The notes under the pieces were generated by a model that was not told the origin of the DNA, searched no databases, and was given only the letters and a program-made list of their open reading frames with translations. Positions 44,135 to 52,767 of a stretch of DNA of 64,000 bases are shown here, one piece after another. A program made the translations under genes and the position numbers. Origin of the DNA: Glycomyces sp. NRRL B-16210 (GTDB taxonomy: Bacteria > Actinomycetota > Actinomycetes > Mycobacteriales > Micromonosporaceae); contig NZ_JOGR01000001.1 of NCBI RefSeq assembly GCF_000719515.1, forward strand, positions 556,384-620,383, in the 5' to 3' direction. How positions within the stretch are numbered: the stretch's first letter is position 1; each line of letters begins with the position of its first letter.

Positions 44135-45250
44135 TCAGGACGTTTCGAATTCGAGGTCCGGCTCGCCCTGGGCCTGGCCCGACAGGTCGTCGTAGCGCTT
44201 GGCGCGCCGCATCACCTGCTGCCAGCGCGAGGTCAGCGCGGGCTGCGCCTGCTCGCGCCGGTGCGCCATCGCGAGGAAGTTGAACCAGGCGACGACCGGC
44301 TTGGCCTCGCGCTCCACGAGGATCTCGGTCTCCTCGGCGACGCCGACGCTCTGGCAGCCGCCGATCCCGTCGATCTCCACCCGCAGCCGATGCGTTCCGG
44401 TCCCGGCCGGAATCCACCACTTGCCCCAGGCCGCGCCGAGTTCCTGGCCGTCGAGGATCACTCGCGGCGGCGAGACCCAGTCGACCAGCTCGTTGTAGTA
44501 GAACTCGTAGCCGATCCGCTTCCTGGCGTCCCGGAACGCGCGGCGCTGGAAGCCGATCATGGGCATCGTCCGCGGCCGCGGCCGCACCCGCAGCACGATC
44601 CCCGGTCGGCCCTTCGGCGCGTCGACCGCGGCCGGAAGCACCACCGCGTTGCCGCCCATGCGGATCGGCTTGGGGGCGAGTTCGCCCGCGTCCTCGGCGG
44701 GGCGGCGGCCCGCAAAGCCGAGCCAGACCCCGCCGATGAGGCCCACGATCGTCGCTCCGCCCAATGCGCCCAGGATCGCCTGGGCCCCATTGAGTCCGAG
44801 CGAGCCCGCGAAGGCCCCTGCGATGCCGCCGAGGACGGCGAACATCAGAAACCACAGGCCGAGGCCGCAGCCCACGCCTTTGACCACGGCCGAGTTCCCG
44901 GCGGAGAACGCCCGGTCCACGTACGGCTTGGTGCCGACGTAGAGCCGGTCGTCGCCGTCGGTCTTGCGCCGCAGGTACCCGATCCGGAGCTCGACGGTCT
45001 CGCCTTGGGCCAGATCGACCTGCACCGTCTCGTAGGTCTGCTTGACCATGACCTCGACCCGGTGCCTGCCGGGGTTCAGCGGCACCTCGATGCGGCGCAC
45101 GGCGTCCCGCTCGGGATGGTCGATGACCGGGTGGCCGTCCACCCGCACGGCCGGGGCGACCTTCGTCGCGCGGACCATGCCGGTGAGCGAGTCGGGGTCG
45201 ATGTCCTCGGATTCGAGGACGGGGGCGTGGATGACGAGCCGCGTGCTCAC
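44135..45250 (-). CDS. Membrane protein with two PEGA-like domains
   Basis: 371 aa from GTG 45250, 1 nt after the stop of the gene at 45252-46487, so the two are coupled. A PEGA-like beta unit (PLNPGRHRVEVMVKQTYETV, AQGETVELRIGYL) is followed by two helices (about 126-148 and 152-175). A second similar beta unit (PPRVILDGQELGAAWGKWW, GTHRLRVEIDGIG) precedes a C-terminal amphipathic tail. PEGA units usually bind surfaces or partners. I infer a chaperone or docking partner for the upstream candidate ESX substrate. Confidence 0.6.
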   Translation of the reverse strand: MSTRLVIHAPVLESEDIDPDSLTGMVRATKVAPAVRVDGHPVIDHPERDAVRRIEVPLNPGRHRVEVMVKQTYETVQVDLAQGETVELRIGYLRRKTDGDDRLYVGTKPYVDRAFSAGNSAVVKGVGCGLGLWFLMFAVLGGIAGAFAGSLGLNGAQAILGALGGATIVGLIGGVWLGFAGRRPAEDAGELAPKPIRMGGNAVVLPAAVDAPKGRPGIVLRVRPRPRTMPMIGFQRRAFRDARKRIGYEFYYNELVDWVSPPRVILDGQELGAAWGKWWIPAGTGTHRLRVEIDGIGGCQSVGVAEETEILVEREAKPVVAWFNFLAMAHRREQAQPALTSRWQQVMRRAKRYDDLSGQAQGEPDLEFETS

Positions 45251-45251
45251 C

Positions 45252-46487
45252 TCAGCATCCCGGCGGGAGCTCGACGACGATGACGAGTTCGATCTCCTTG
45301 AAGATCTGCTGGATCTCGGCGTCGGCCCCGTCCCAGGCGTCGCCGGCCTGCTGGATGTTGTCGGCCAGGAGCTGCACGGTCGACTTCGCCTCGACCATCA
45401 CCTGCTTGAGCTGCTCGACCTGCTGATTGTAGTCCCCGGCGAAGAACCAGCCGGTGATGCCCCAGGTGAGGTCGTCCTTGGAGGTCCCGGCGACCACGTC
45501 GGAGACGCCGCCGGCGTCCTCGGCGATGTTCTGGAACACCGGCGCCGCCTGCGTGATCTCGGCCGGGTCGACCGAGAGCGACAGCCCCGGGCCCTGCCCG
45601 CGCTGGATGGACTGGAAGGAGCCCTCGGCGTCCTGGCTCATGCCGATCGCGTCGGGCACGGAGTTGCGGAGCGCGTCGATGGCGACCACGGCCGCGTCGC
45701 TGCCGATGATCTTGCCTACGACGCGGACGAGCTTGCCGAAGATCTGGGTCATCTCGCTGATCTTCTGGGCGACGCTCGTGGCCGTCTGCGCCGACCGCAC
45801 CGAGGCCCACGCGACCCCGGTCGCGGCGGTGGCGCCGAAGGTGAGCGGGCTGGCGAGGATCATCGGCGCGATCTCGGTGATGAAGTACTTGATCAGCTGC
45901 GAGATGAGGTACTTGACGACCGACTGGATCGTCTCGGCCATGATCTGCGCGGCGGCGAGGCACCCGGCGATCCCGTTCGACATGGAGCCGGCGGCGAAGA
46001 AGCCCGCGCCGATGAGGTTGGTCTTGATCGCGGCGGCGGCGCCGTCCTGGCCCGCCCAGTTGCTCAGGGGCTGCATGTTGTCGACCACGGCCTGGCTGAG
46101 GTCGACGTTGGCCTGGGCGACCCGCTTCCACAGCTCGGCGGCGTCCTCCATGTCGCCGGGGCTGCCGGTCACCCAGTCGAGGGCGTCCTGCAACGGCGTG
46201 ACGAGCGACAGCAGAATGTCCAGGCCCCAGGCGGCGAGGGTGCCGATCGGGTCGGAGATGAACCCCGCGACCTGCGAACCCAGGGAGGCGACGGTGAGGC
46301 CGATGTCGGTGAGCCCTTCGGCCGCACCGGTGTCGCTGTTCGCCATGTCCCAGATCGTTCCGGTTATGTCGGCGACCTGGTTGACCCCCGGCATGGCGCT
46401 GACGCCGGGAAGGTTCCCCATGAAGTTGTCCACGGGATTGTCCGACGACACGTCGGTGTCCACTTGGATTCGCTCATAGTCGCTCAT
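45252..46487 (-). CDS. Large WXG-like candidate ESX substrate
   Basis: 411 aa from ATG 46487, AAAGGCG upstream. The central half is helical and hydrophobic-amphipathic. SNWAGQDGA (Trp 144) sits between two long helices exactly as in WXG proteins: ELWKRVAQANVDLSQAVVDN precedes it and AAIKTNLIGAGFFAAGS follows. Further helices (VVKYLISQLIKYFI) resemble EspA/EspE or PPE-type ESX proteins. A second shorter helical hairpin at the C-terminus ends DAWDGADAEIQQI. No signal peptide or toxin domain is visible. Export by the adjacent channel is inferred. Confidence 0.62.
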   Translation of the reverse strand: MSDYERIQVDTDVSSDNPVDNFMGNLPGVSAMPGVNQVADITGTIWDMANSDTGAAEGLTDIGLTVASLGSQVAGFISDPIGTLAAWGLDILLSLVTPLQDALDWVTGSPGDMEDAAELWKRVAQANVDLSQAVVDNMQPLSNWAGQDGAAAAIKTNLIGAGFFAAGSMSNGIAGCLAAAQIMAETIQSVVKYLISQLIKYFITEIAPMILASPLTFGATAATGVAWASVRSAQTATSVAQKISEMTQIFGKLVRVVGKIIGSDAAVVAIDALRNSVPDAIGMSQDAEGSFQSIQRGQGPGLSLSVDPAEITQAAPVFQNIAEDAGGVSDVVAGTSKDDLTWGITGWFFAGDYNQQVEQLKQVMVEAKSTVQLLADNIQQAGDAWDGADAEIQQIFKEIELVIVVELPPGC

Positions 46488-46716
46488 GCCGAATCGCCTT
46501 TCGAAGCTTGGGGGCTTAGGCGGATTGTACTGATGGTCCGCACACCGTCGAAACCGCAGCATATTGGGGCCCTGAAAAGCACGCGATCGCATGGGGAACG
46601 CGATGAGCACGCCATCGCTACCTTTGTGCCTACGTGTACGAGAACGTCGGTCCCGCAATTGCGCGGACCGAGTGTCAGCGGATATCAATTGTTCGGCAGA
46701 TCCGAAGGGGCGCAAC

Positions 46717-47682
46717 GTGACCACCGAATCCCAGCCCGAACCGGCACCGGCGCCGCCCTCGTTCGCGGCGGGCCGGGCGATGCTGGTGGTCCAATCGGTC
46801 GTCGCGCTGCTCAGCATCGTCACCGTCTACCCGCTCCTCCTCGTCTTCGCGGCCATGGCCGGCTACACCACCGCGAGGCTGCACGCCTTCACCCTGGGCT
46901 TCATCGTCGTGGCGGTGCTCCCCGCCGCCGTCCACGCGCTCGCGGCCGTCAACCTCGGCGCCACCAGGCGCGGCCAGGTCTACGTCCTGCTGTCGCTCAT
47001 CGTCTCGGCGGTGCAGGTCGTCGTCGTCCTCGTCTACGCGGGCAGGTACGGCCTGTGCCTCATGCTCCCGATCGCCCTCCTCGCGACCGGGACCGCCGTC
47101 GGCTCGTTCGGAACCGAGCGCAACGCCTACGTCCGCGACCTCGGTCCCGCGCGCCGCCGCGCCGCCGCCGACCTGACCGTGCTCGCCGCCGCCGCGGCCC
47201 TGGTGGCCTCGCTCGTCCTCGTCAACGACCGCGTCCACGACGTCGACAACCGCCACCCGGCCCGCGAGTTCGACGCCGGCGAGGCGAGCGAGCGCCTCGA
47301 CAGCGCCCTCGACCCGCTCCTGGCCGTCCTCGCCGAGGTCGAGGGCATGCCCGACCCGCTGCGCGACTACAGCGACGCCGACATGTGCAACGACGGCACG
47401 GGCTGGGACGAGGAATGGTCCGACCACCAGCACTTCTACCGGCTCGAAGACCGCGACGAAGTAGTGAACATCTCGCCGAACGCCGGCGCGGGACTGCGCG
47501 CGATCGAAGCCGTCCGCGCCCACCTGACCGAGAACGGCTGGGACATCGCCTGGGACGAGCAGCGCCATCCGGGCTTCCACGCGATGTCGGCCGTCCGCGA
47601 CGACGGCGTCCGCGTCCACTTCGAGGTCGGCGCGGGCGCGACCCGCCTGTGGGCCGCCACCGGCTGCATAGAGAACGCCTGA
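46717..47682 (+). CDS. Four-helix membrane protein with exported C-terminal domain
   Basis: 321 aa from GTG 46717 with GAAGGGG upstream. Helices lie near residues 20-45, 53-75, 83-104, 107-125 and 148-165. The remaining about 150 residues are outside: FDAGEASERLDSALDPLLAV, MCNDGTGWDEEWSDH and EAVRAHLTENGWDIAWDEQR, with Cys in DMCNDG and ATGCIENA. The arrangement parallels 40273-41379 in the same locus. The function is unknown. Confidence 0.65.
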   Translation: MTTESQPEPAPAPPSFAAGRAMLVVQSVVALLSIVTVYPLLLVFAAMAGYTTARLHAFTLGFIVVAVLPAAVHALAAVNLGATRRGQVYVLLSLIVSAVQVVVVLVYAGRYGLCLMLPIALLATGTAVGSFGTERNAYVRDLGPARRRAAADLTVLAAAAALVASLVLVNDRVHDVDNRHPAREFDAGEASERLDSALDPLLAVLAEVEGMPDPLRDYSDADMCNDGTGWDEEWSDHQHFYRLEDRDEVVNISPNAGAGLRAIEAVRAHLTENGWDIAWDEQRHPGFHAMSAVRDDGVRVHFEVGAGATRLWAATGCIENA

Positions 47683-47864
47683 CGCCGCGAGCCCCGGAGC
47701 GGGCCGCCGCCGAAGCTGTCAGTTTGCTGAGTGAACGGAGTCTCGAACGCATCGGCCCTGGTCCAGGCCGACCTGCGGGGAACGCGGGCCCGACATCGGT
47801 CCGGTATCTTGTGGGACAGAGCGGACAGCGCTGTAACGACCGGCATACGGAAGGGGTCCCCCCT

Positions 47865-49373
47865 ATGGCCACACCTCTCACGCCAATCCCTCCGAATCCT
47901 CCACCGGCACAAGCCGACTCGAGGCGCAGCCTCCGCACGACCATCGGCGCGGGACTCGGCGCGATCGCCATCGCGGCGGCCGTCACCGCCGCCCCGGGCA
48001 CGGCGTTCGCTCAGGACACCTACGCCCAGGACAACGCCTGGGTCCCCGAGGTCGTCAACGCCCCCGACGTATGGGGCACCACCCAAGGCGAAGGCGTCAC
48101 CGTCGCGGTGATGGACACCGGCATCAACGACCACCCGTTCTTCGAGGGCAAGAACATCCTGCCCGGTTACTCCAGCTTCTCCGACGAAGAGGACGGCTGG
48201 AACGACCAGGACGGCCACGGTTCCGGCGTCGCGGCGGCAGTGCTGCTGGCGGCACCGGAAGCGACGATCATGCCGGTCCGCATCGGAACCGGGGCCTCCG
48301 TTCTGAGCGGGGCCATGGGGCCCGTCCAATGGGACGCGTTCTACTGGGCCGTCGACAACGGCGCGGATGTCCTCGTGGTGCCCTGGATCGTCAGCGGAGT
48401 GCGCTCCTCGTTCGATGGCGGATACCTCGAATGCCTCCAGTACGCGGTGGACAACGGCGTGATCGTGGTCGGCTCGGCGGGCAACGACCCGAACGCCGAA
48501 ATCGCCTATCCCGCATGGGTGCCGGGGGTGCTCACCGTCACGGGGGCCAATAGCAGCGGCGACATCTGGTACGAGAACACGACCGTCGGACCGGAGGTCG
48601 ACGTCGCGGCGCCGGCCGACGCGATGACCGTGCCCCTGCCGCAGGACAGCGCCCTGGGAAACACCGAGCTTTACGCCGAAGTCATCGGCGGCACCTCGAT
48701 GGGCACCGGTGTCGTCGGCGGAGTCGCGGCCCTCACCTGGGCGGCGCATCCCGACCTCGACGCGAACAACGTCATCCAGCGGCTGCTGCTGACCTCGGGG
48801 GACGGCAGCGGCAACCGCAGCGACGACGTCGGGTACGGCCTGGTGAACGCCGAGCGCGCCGTCAACGCCGACGGCATCGAACCGGTCGACGAGAACCCCC
48901 TCGGCTACCCCATGGGCGAACCCGGAGTCAGCGGTTCCTCCGACGAGACTTCCGACACCGACGAAGGCGAAGCCGCTCCCGGAGTCGGCCCGTCCGGTCC
49001 TTCGGAGACGCCGCAGGCGAACAAGGAGTCCAACCTCTCCACGATCATCGTGGTGGCGGCCGCCGTCGTGCTCATCGGCGCGGCCATCGCGGTCTGGCTG
49101 GTCCTCCGCGGCCGCGGCCGCAAATCCGCCGCAGCCGCCGAGCAGCCGGGAGCGTTCAACGCCGACAATGGACCCGCACCGGGCGGCTACCAGCAGCCCG
49201 CCCCGCCGCAGCAGCAGTTCGGCCCTCCGCCGGGAGGCGGCCAGCAAGGCTACGCGAGCCCCCCGCCGGGACCCCAGGGCTACAGCAGCCCACCCAACGG
49301 GCCCCAGGGATTCACCCCGCCGCCCGGCGGCGGGGAGCAGAGTCCCCCATGGCGCCCCGGCGACCGCCAGTAG
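47865..49373 (+). CDS. Mycosin-like subtilase with Pro/Gly-rich cytoplasmic tail
   Basis: 502 aa. Signal peptide to about residue 49 (APGTAFAQ), S8 protease domain with Asp 84 (AVMDTGIN), His 118 (DQDGHGSGV), oxyanion Asn 207 (GSAGNDPN) and Ser 278 in GGTSMGTG. The Ser motif is unusual because the Ala-Ala/Ser-Pro normally after GTSM is replaced by GTG. One helix (about 388-410) is followed by about 90 residues of Pro/Gly/Gln repeats (QQGYASPPPGPQGYS). Mycosins cap and stabilise ESX channels. Since a more canonical mycosin is encoded at 52768, this one may be specialised. Confidence 0.82.
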   Translation: MATPLTPIPPNPPPAQADSRRSLRTTIGAGLGAIAIAAAVTAAPGTAFAQDTYAQDNAWVPEVVNAPDVWGTTQGEGVTVAVMDTGINDHPFFEGKNILPGYSSFSDEEDGWNDQDGHGSGVAAAVLLAAPEATIMPVRIGTGASVLSGAMGPVQWDAFYWAVDNGADVLVVPWIVSGVRSSFDGGYLECLQYAVDNGVIVVGSAGNDPNAEIAYPAWVPGVLTVTGANSSGDIWYENTTVGPEVDVAAPADAMTVPLPQDSALGNTELYAEVIGGTSMGTGVVGGVAALTWAAHPDLDANNVIQRLLLTSGDGSGNRSDDVGYGLVNAERAVNADGIEPVDENPLGYPMGEPGVSGSSDETSDTDEGEAAPGVGPSGPSETPQANKESNLSTIIVVAAAVVLIGAAIAVWLVLRGRGRKSAAAAEQPGAFNADNGPAPGGYQQPAPPQQQFGPPPGGGQQGYASPPPGPQGYSSPPNGPQGFTPPPGGGEQSPPWRPGDRQ

Positions 49374-49381
49374 CAGTCCGA

Positions 49382-49413
49382 AAGGGCCTCAAGCGCTTGC
49401 GCTTGAGGCCCTT
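49382..49413. terminator. Bidirectional terminator after mycosin 1
   Basis: AAGGGCCTCAAGCG pairs perfectly with CGCTTGAGGCCCTT over a CTTG loop. Pyrimidine-rich CTCTC follows on the plus strand. Confidence 0.88.
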
Positions 49414-49447
49414 CTCTCATCCCGCGTCCTTCGAATCCTGGAAACAG

Positions 49448-49483
49448 GTGAGGGGCGGACGGCCTTGGCCGTCCGCCCCTCAC
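49448..49483. terminator. 36-nt palindromic terminator
   Basis: A 17-bp perfect stem starting GTGAGGGGCGGACGGCC has only TT at its centre. It lies 18 nt past the stop of the minus-strand gene 49501-50778. Confidence 0.85.
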
Positions 49484-49500
49484 ACGACTGCTACCGGTCG

Positions 49501-50778
49501 TCAGTCCTCGTCGAGCTCTTCGCTCCGCACGTTGTTCCGACCCCAGTTGACGTCGTCCTCCCGCAGCCAGGTCTCGCGGGTGTACGTCTCGTCGTCATCG
49601 TCGTCGCTGTAACCGGAACGCGTGCCCCCGCGCCCGTTGTTGGCGCCGCTGCTGCCGCCGCGGTTGAGCGCGTTGCGCCCGCCCGCCGAGTTCGAGGACA
49701 TGCGGCCCTGGTTGCCGCCGCCCGCACCACGACCGCTGGCGGTACCGCCGGAGCGGGCGCCGGTCGAGCCGGGACGGTTGTTCGCCGCACCCGCGCGAGC
49801 CGGGCTGTTCGAGGTGCCCCCTCGGCCCGGCGCGTTGTTCCCGCCGGTGGTGGCGCCGCCGGCGGGGAAGAGCCCGCCTCCGGAGCTGGCGATGCTGGAA
49901 CCGCCGAACGTCGAGGTGCCCATGGTGGGCCCCCCGCCCGTCGGAACGGTGGCGCTGGCGAGACCACCGCTGCCGAGGTCCGAATCGATGTCGTCGTAGG
50001 AACCGGGGTTCCAGCCGTTCTCGACCGGGTCGAGGTCATCCGAGTCGATCACGCCGTCGCCGTTGGTGTCCAAGGAAGCGCCGCCGCCGCTGGCGCTGCC
50101 TCCGGCGGTCGCGGGAGAGCCTTCGATGGAACCGGGCGGATTCAGACCGCCCTCGGCGAACACCCCGCCCGTGGGCGGCTGGTAAGTGGCGTTGCCGGGC
50201 ATGTCGCTCGGAGGCGGCGGCGGGGGCTCGGAGAACGTCTCGTGGAGCGCCTGCGCGTATACGTCACCGAGGTTCGCGACGATCTCGGCGAGCTGGTCGT
50301 GCTTGAGGTCCAGCTCGTCGCGCCACTGCTGTTCCCACTGCGCCCGGTTGGTCTCGAGCCGGGGGTCACCGGGCTCGACGTTCTTCTTGCTGAGGACCCA
50401 GGTCTCGAAGTCGTCCTCGAGATAGGTGGGGTTGAGGTCGACCGCGTTGTCCTGCGCGGTCTTGAGGGCGGCCGCCAAGCTGGGGACCACCGTCTCGCCG
50501 ACCTGCTTCATGCCGTTCTCGGACTCGACGCTGTAGCGCTTGACCGCGGCCATGCGGTTGTCGAACTCGTCGGAGGCCGGACCGGTCCATTGCGTCCGCA
50601 AGCCGGTGACGTGGGTGTCCAGCTCCTCGCGCGCGGCCTTCATACCGCTGGCGGCGGAGGTCCAGATCGAACCGGCGCGCTCGACCGCGAAGTCGTCGCC
50701 CTGCCCGAGCAGCGTCCACAGCTCCTGGTGGGTGTACTTGTTCTTGTAGAAGGCCTTGCCCTTGCCTTTGCCGGCCAT
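49501..50778 (-). CDS. WXG/PPE-like ESX protein with EF-hand and Gly/Asn-rich tail
   Basis: 425 aa from ATG 50778, AAGGAG upstream. Residues 15-185 are helical with WTG at 64-66 (LRTQWTGPASDEFDNRM), like an enlarged WXG100/PPE domain. PPPPPP follows, then a single EF-hand or dockerin-type loop, DTNGDGVIDSDDLD, at 237-250. A long Gly/Ser/Asn/Thr stretch with GRG repeats leads to an acidic conserved end (DDDDDETYTRETWLREDD, VNWG). It is probably secreted by this ESX system; a calcium-sensitive surface role is inference. Confidence 0.72.
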   Translation of the reverse strand: MAGKGKGKAFYKNKYTHQELWTLLGQGDDFAVERAGSIWTSAASGMKAAREELDTHVTGLRTQWTGPASDEFDNRMAAVKRYSVESENGMKQVGETVVPSLAAALKTAQDNAVDLNPTYLEDDFETWVLSKKNVEPGDPRLETNRAQWEQQWRDELDLKHDQLAEIVANLGDVYAQALHETFSEPPPPPPSDMPGNATYQPPTGGVFAEGGLNPPGSIEGSPATAGGSASGGGASLDTNGDGVIDSDDLDPVENGWNPGSYDDIDSDLGSGGLASATVPTGGGPTMGTSTFGGSSIASSGGGLFPAGGATTGGNNAPGRGGTSNSPARAGAANNRPGSTGARSGGTASGRGAGGGNQGRMSSNSAGGRNALNRGGSSGANNGRGGTRSGYSDDDDDETYTRETWLREDDVNWGRNNVRSEELDED

Positions 50779-50824
50779 CCTCGGCTCCTTCCTAGGGGGT
50801 CAAGTGTGCAGCGATCGACCCGAA

Positions 50825-51415
50825 TTACATGGTCGGCGGTTCGTCCTCGGCTTCGCCTTCGGCGCCCGGGTCGGCGCCGGTCCCGTCGCCGCCCCGCTCG
50901 TTGTCCTGGCGGACCTCGTCGACCTCGTGGTCGGTCACGCCGCCGCGGCTGTCGAACCCGCTCTGGACATCGTTGAGCGAGGCCTCCGACTCGTCGTCGG
51001 TCTCCAGGTAGCTGACCTTGATGTCCGCGCTGACATCGCGGCCGGTGCTGAGGCCGTGGTAGACACGGTCGAGCTGCTCGGTGCGAGAGGGGTAGAAGAC
51101 GGTGCGGTAGGCCTCCTGGAGCTCGATCGCGTCGTCGAAACCGCCGAACTTGGGGTTGACCGCGTCGATGTCCTGGATCGCCGCCGTGCTCAAGTAATCC
51201 TGGTTCCATCCCTCGCGGATCGTGACGACGGTGCCGCCCAGCAGCCTCGACCGGAAGTTGTCGAGGTCGGAGATGGTCGAGTCCATCTTGGTGATGAACT
51301 CGTCGAAGGACTCCTCAGTCATCTCGAAGCGCTGGCCGCTGTTGTCGGTGACCGTGTAGAGATCGGTGCTCGAGTCGTAGCTCGCACTGGCCATGCCATC
51401 GGGAAGCAACGTCAT
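50825..51415 (-). CDS. ESX-associated protein, unknown function
   Basis: 196 aa from ATG 51415 (a GTG sits directly before it). The N-terminus has short strands (SASYDSSTDLYTVTDNSGQR), then helices (FDEFITKMDSTISDLDNFRS, IELQEAYRTVFYPS) and an acidic Gly/Asp/Glu tail. It has no signal peptide or TM. It lies 46 nt upstream of the WXG/PPE-like gene in the same direction, so it may be its chaperone or co-secreted partner. I recognise no family. Confidence 0.6.
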   Translation of the reverse strand: MTLLPDGMASASYDSSTDLYTVTDNSGQRFEMTEESFDEFITKMDSTISDLDNFRSRLLGGTVVTIREGWNQDYLSTAAIQDIDAVNPKFGGFDDAIELQEAYRTVFYPSRTEQLDRVYHGLSTGRDVSADIKVSYLETDDESEASLNDVQSGFDSRGGVTDHEVDEVRQDNERGGDGTGADPGAEGEAEDEPPTM

Positions 51416-51936
51416 CACCTCAGGGAAGATCAGGTTTGTCAGGGGGTAGAAATCCGGGCCGTTCCACGCAGCGCGAAAGGCACGGCCGCTCGATCAGTAC
51501 TGGATCCAGCATAGCGAGCCTGGACCACCCCGGCCTATCAGGTCGCGCCGCGTGGCACGAATGGGGGAGTGGACGACTCGGCCCCGCCCGGACCCCCGAA
51601 CCCCGCCGCCCGCCGGCGCCCGAGCCCCCGGGCCGAGTGCTCGCGGCACCTCGCGCGTTCGCCCTGGTAGGCCCGGATTGTCCACCGCGCCGCCGCACAG
51701 GTGATCGCATATAGCTCCCACTCCACCGTTCGGAGGAGACCTCCCTGGAGGGGTGGCACAAAGTGGGGATACACGCGGGTGGCGGCAACCAGTAAACTCG
51801 GAGACGCACCGCCAGCCCGGTGAGTTTGCACGGACGGGCTATGGTGATTGCGGAATCGATCAAAACACTCACTGGGATACCCCTGACGGCCTAGCTCTCT
51901 AGTGCCGCAGCCCCGGTTTATCACTTGGAGGTGAAC
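51416..51936. other. 521-nt intergenic region before the esx pair
   Basis: Short frames on both strands lack coding character or ribosome sites. The region should contain divergent promoters, for esx on the right and for the minus pair on the left. GGAGGTGAAC just before 51937 is the strong esx ribosome site. No repeat or RNA gene was recognised. Confidence 0.5.
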
Positions 51937-52242
51937 ATGGCCGGTGTCGCAATGGACACAGAGACAGTCGCCCAAGCCGCGACTGACACGGTCAACGCCA
52001 AGCTCTCGGTCGACGGCAACCTCGCCCGACTGAAGGCACTGTGCGACGAGCTGGCTTCGTCCTGGACCGGCCAGGGTGCGCAGGCCTTCACCAACGTGAT
52101 GCTGCAGTGGGACAACGAGGCGAACAAGCTCCTCGAAGCTCTCCAGACGATCGCGGACAACCTCGACTCGTCCGCGGCCCAGCAGGCCGAGATGGACGCC
52201 GAGTCCAACTCCGAGTTCGCAGCCTTCGACGGCGAGCTCTAA
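51937..52242 (+). CDS. WXG100-family ESX protein 1
   Basis: 101 aa, two amphipathic helices around SSWTGQGAQAF with Trp 43. GGAGGTGAAC lies immediately upstream of ATG 51937. Small size, motif and pairing with a second WXG100 gene 33 nt downstream identify it as half of an EsxA/EsxB-type heterodimer exported by the ESX channel. It lacks a clear C-terminal YxxxD/E signal (ends AAFDGEL), so the partner probably carries the export signal. Confidence 0.95.
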   Translation: MAGVAMDTETVAQAATDTVNAKLSVDGNLARLKALCDELASSWTGQGAQAFTNVMLQWDNEANKLLEALQTIADNLDSSAAQQAEMDAESNSEFAAFDGEL

Positions 52243-52275
52243 GCAAACCCCCCGACCCAAGGAAAGAGGTGAACC

Positions 52276-52560
52276 ATGTCCGGCCGCATTGCAATGAGCT
52301 ACGAGGAACTCGAAGCTGCCACCGCCGAGATCGCGTCGCAGTCTGGTGAGATGACCAGCACGCTCGCCGACCTCCGCACCCAGCTCGACGCCATGGACTG
52401 GCAGGGCGCCGACAAGTCGTCCTACGAGGAAGCCAAGCTTCAGTGGGACCAGTCCTTCGAGAAGATCAACGACATCCTCGAAGCCGTCGGTCGCGCCGTC
52501 GACAACGCGAAGAACCGCTACCAGGAGACCGAGGCGGCCAACGCCGCTCGCTTCTCCTAG
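52276..52560 (+). CDS. WXG100-family ESX protein 2
   Basis: 94 aa. The WQG turn is at residues 42-44 (AMDWQGADKSSY). The C-terminal tail contains NRYQETEAA, a YxxxE match to the type VII export signal (Tyr 82, Glu 86) recognised by EccC ATPase 3. The ribosome site is AAAGAGGTGAACC. It is co-transcribed with the gene before it and followed by a terminator. Confidence 0.95.
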   Translation: MSGRIAMSYEELEAATAEIASQSGEMTSTLADLRTQLDAMDWQGADKSSYEEAKLQWDQSFEKINDILEAVGRAVDNAKNRYQETEAANAARFS

Positions 52561-52585
52561 CGGCCTCGCAGCTCGAAGACGAACG

Positions 52586-52621
52586 GAAACCCGGGCAGGT
52601 CCACTGGACCACCCGGGTTTC
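52586..52621 (+). terminator. Terminator after the esx pair
   Basis: GAAACCCGGG pairs with CCCGGGTTTC, with an inner GGTCC/GGACC stem, 26 nt past the second esx stop. Confidence 0.85.
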
Positions 52622-52722
52622 TGCTTGCCCGGAAACCAGCCCGAAAACCCGAGCCCGGCCCCCTACGAACGGCGCCGCCACGACCCCCGACACGGAACCG
52701 GTCCCACAGCGGCGACGAACAA

Positions 52723-52748
52723 GGGGCGCGGCCCGAAGGCCGCGCCCC
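52723..52748 (-). terminator. Terminator after mycosin 2
   Basis: GGGGCGCGGCC pairs with GGCCGCGCCCC over a CGAA loop. It lies 19 nt beyond the mycosin stop, followed by TTGTT on the minus strand. Confidence 0.75.
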
Positions 52749-52767
52749 TCATCACACTCGTTCCGAC

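Noticed and set aside
45042..47864. N-terminal extension of the mycosin frame back to 45042
   Set aside because: The extension is antisense to other genes; the signal peptide begins at ATG 47865.
51436..51872. Small frames in the gap before the esx pair
   Set aside because: Both strands lack ribosome sites and show Arg/Pro/Gly-rich random composition.
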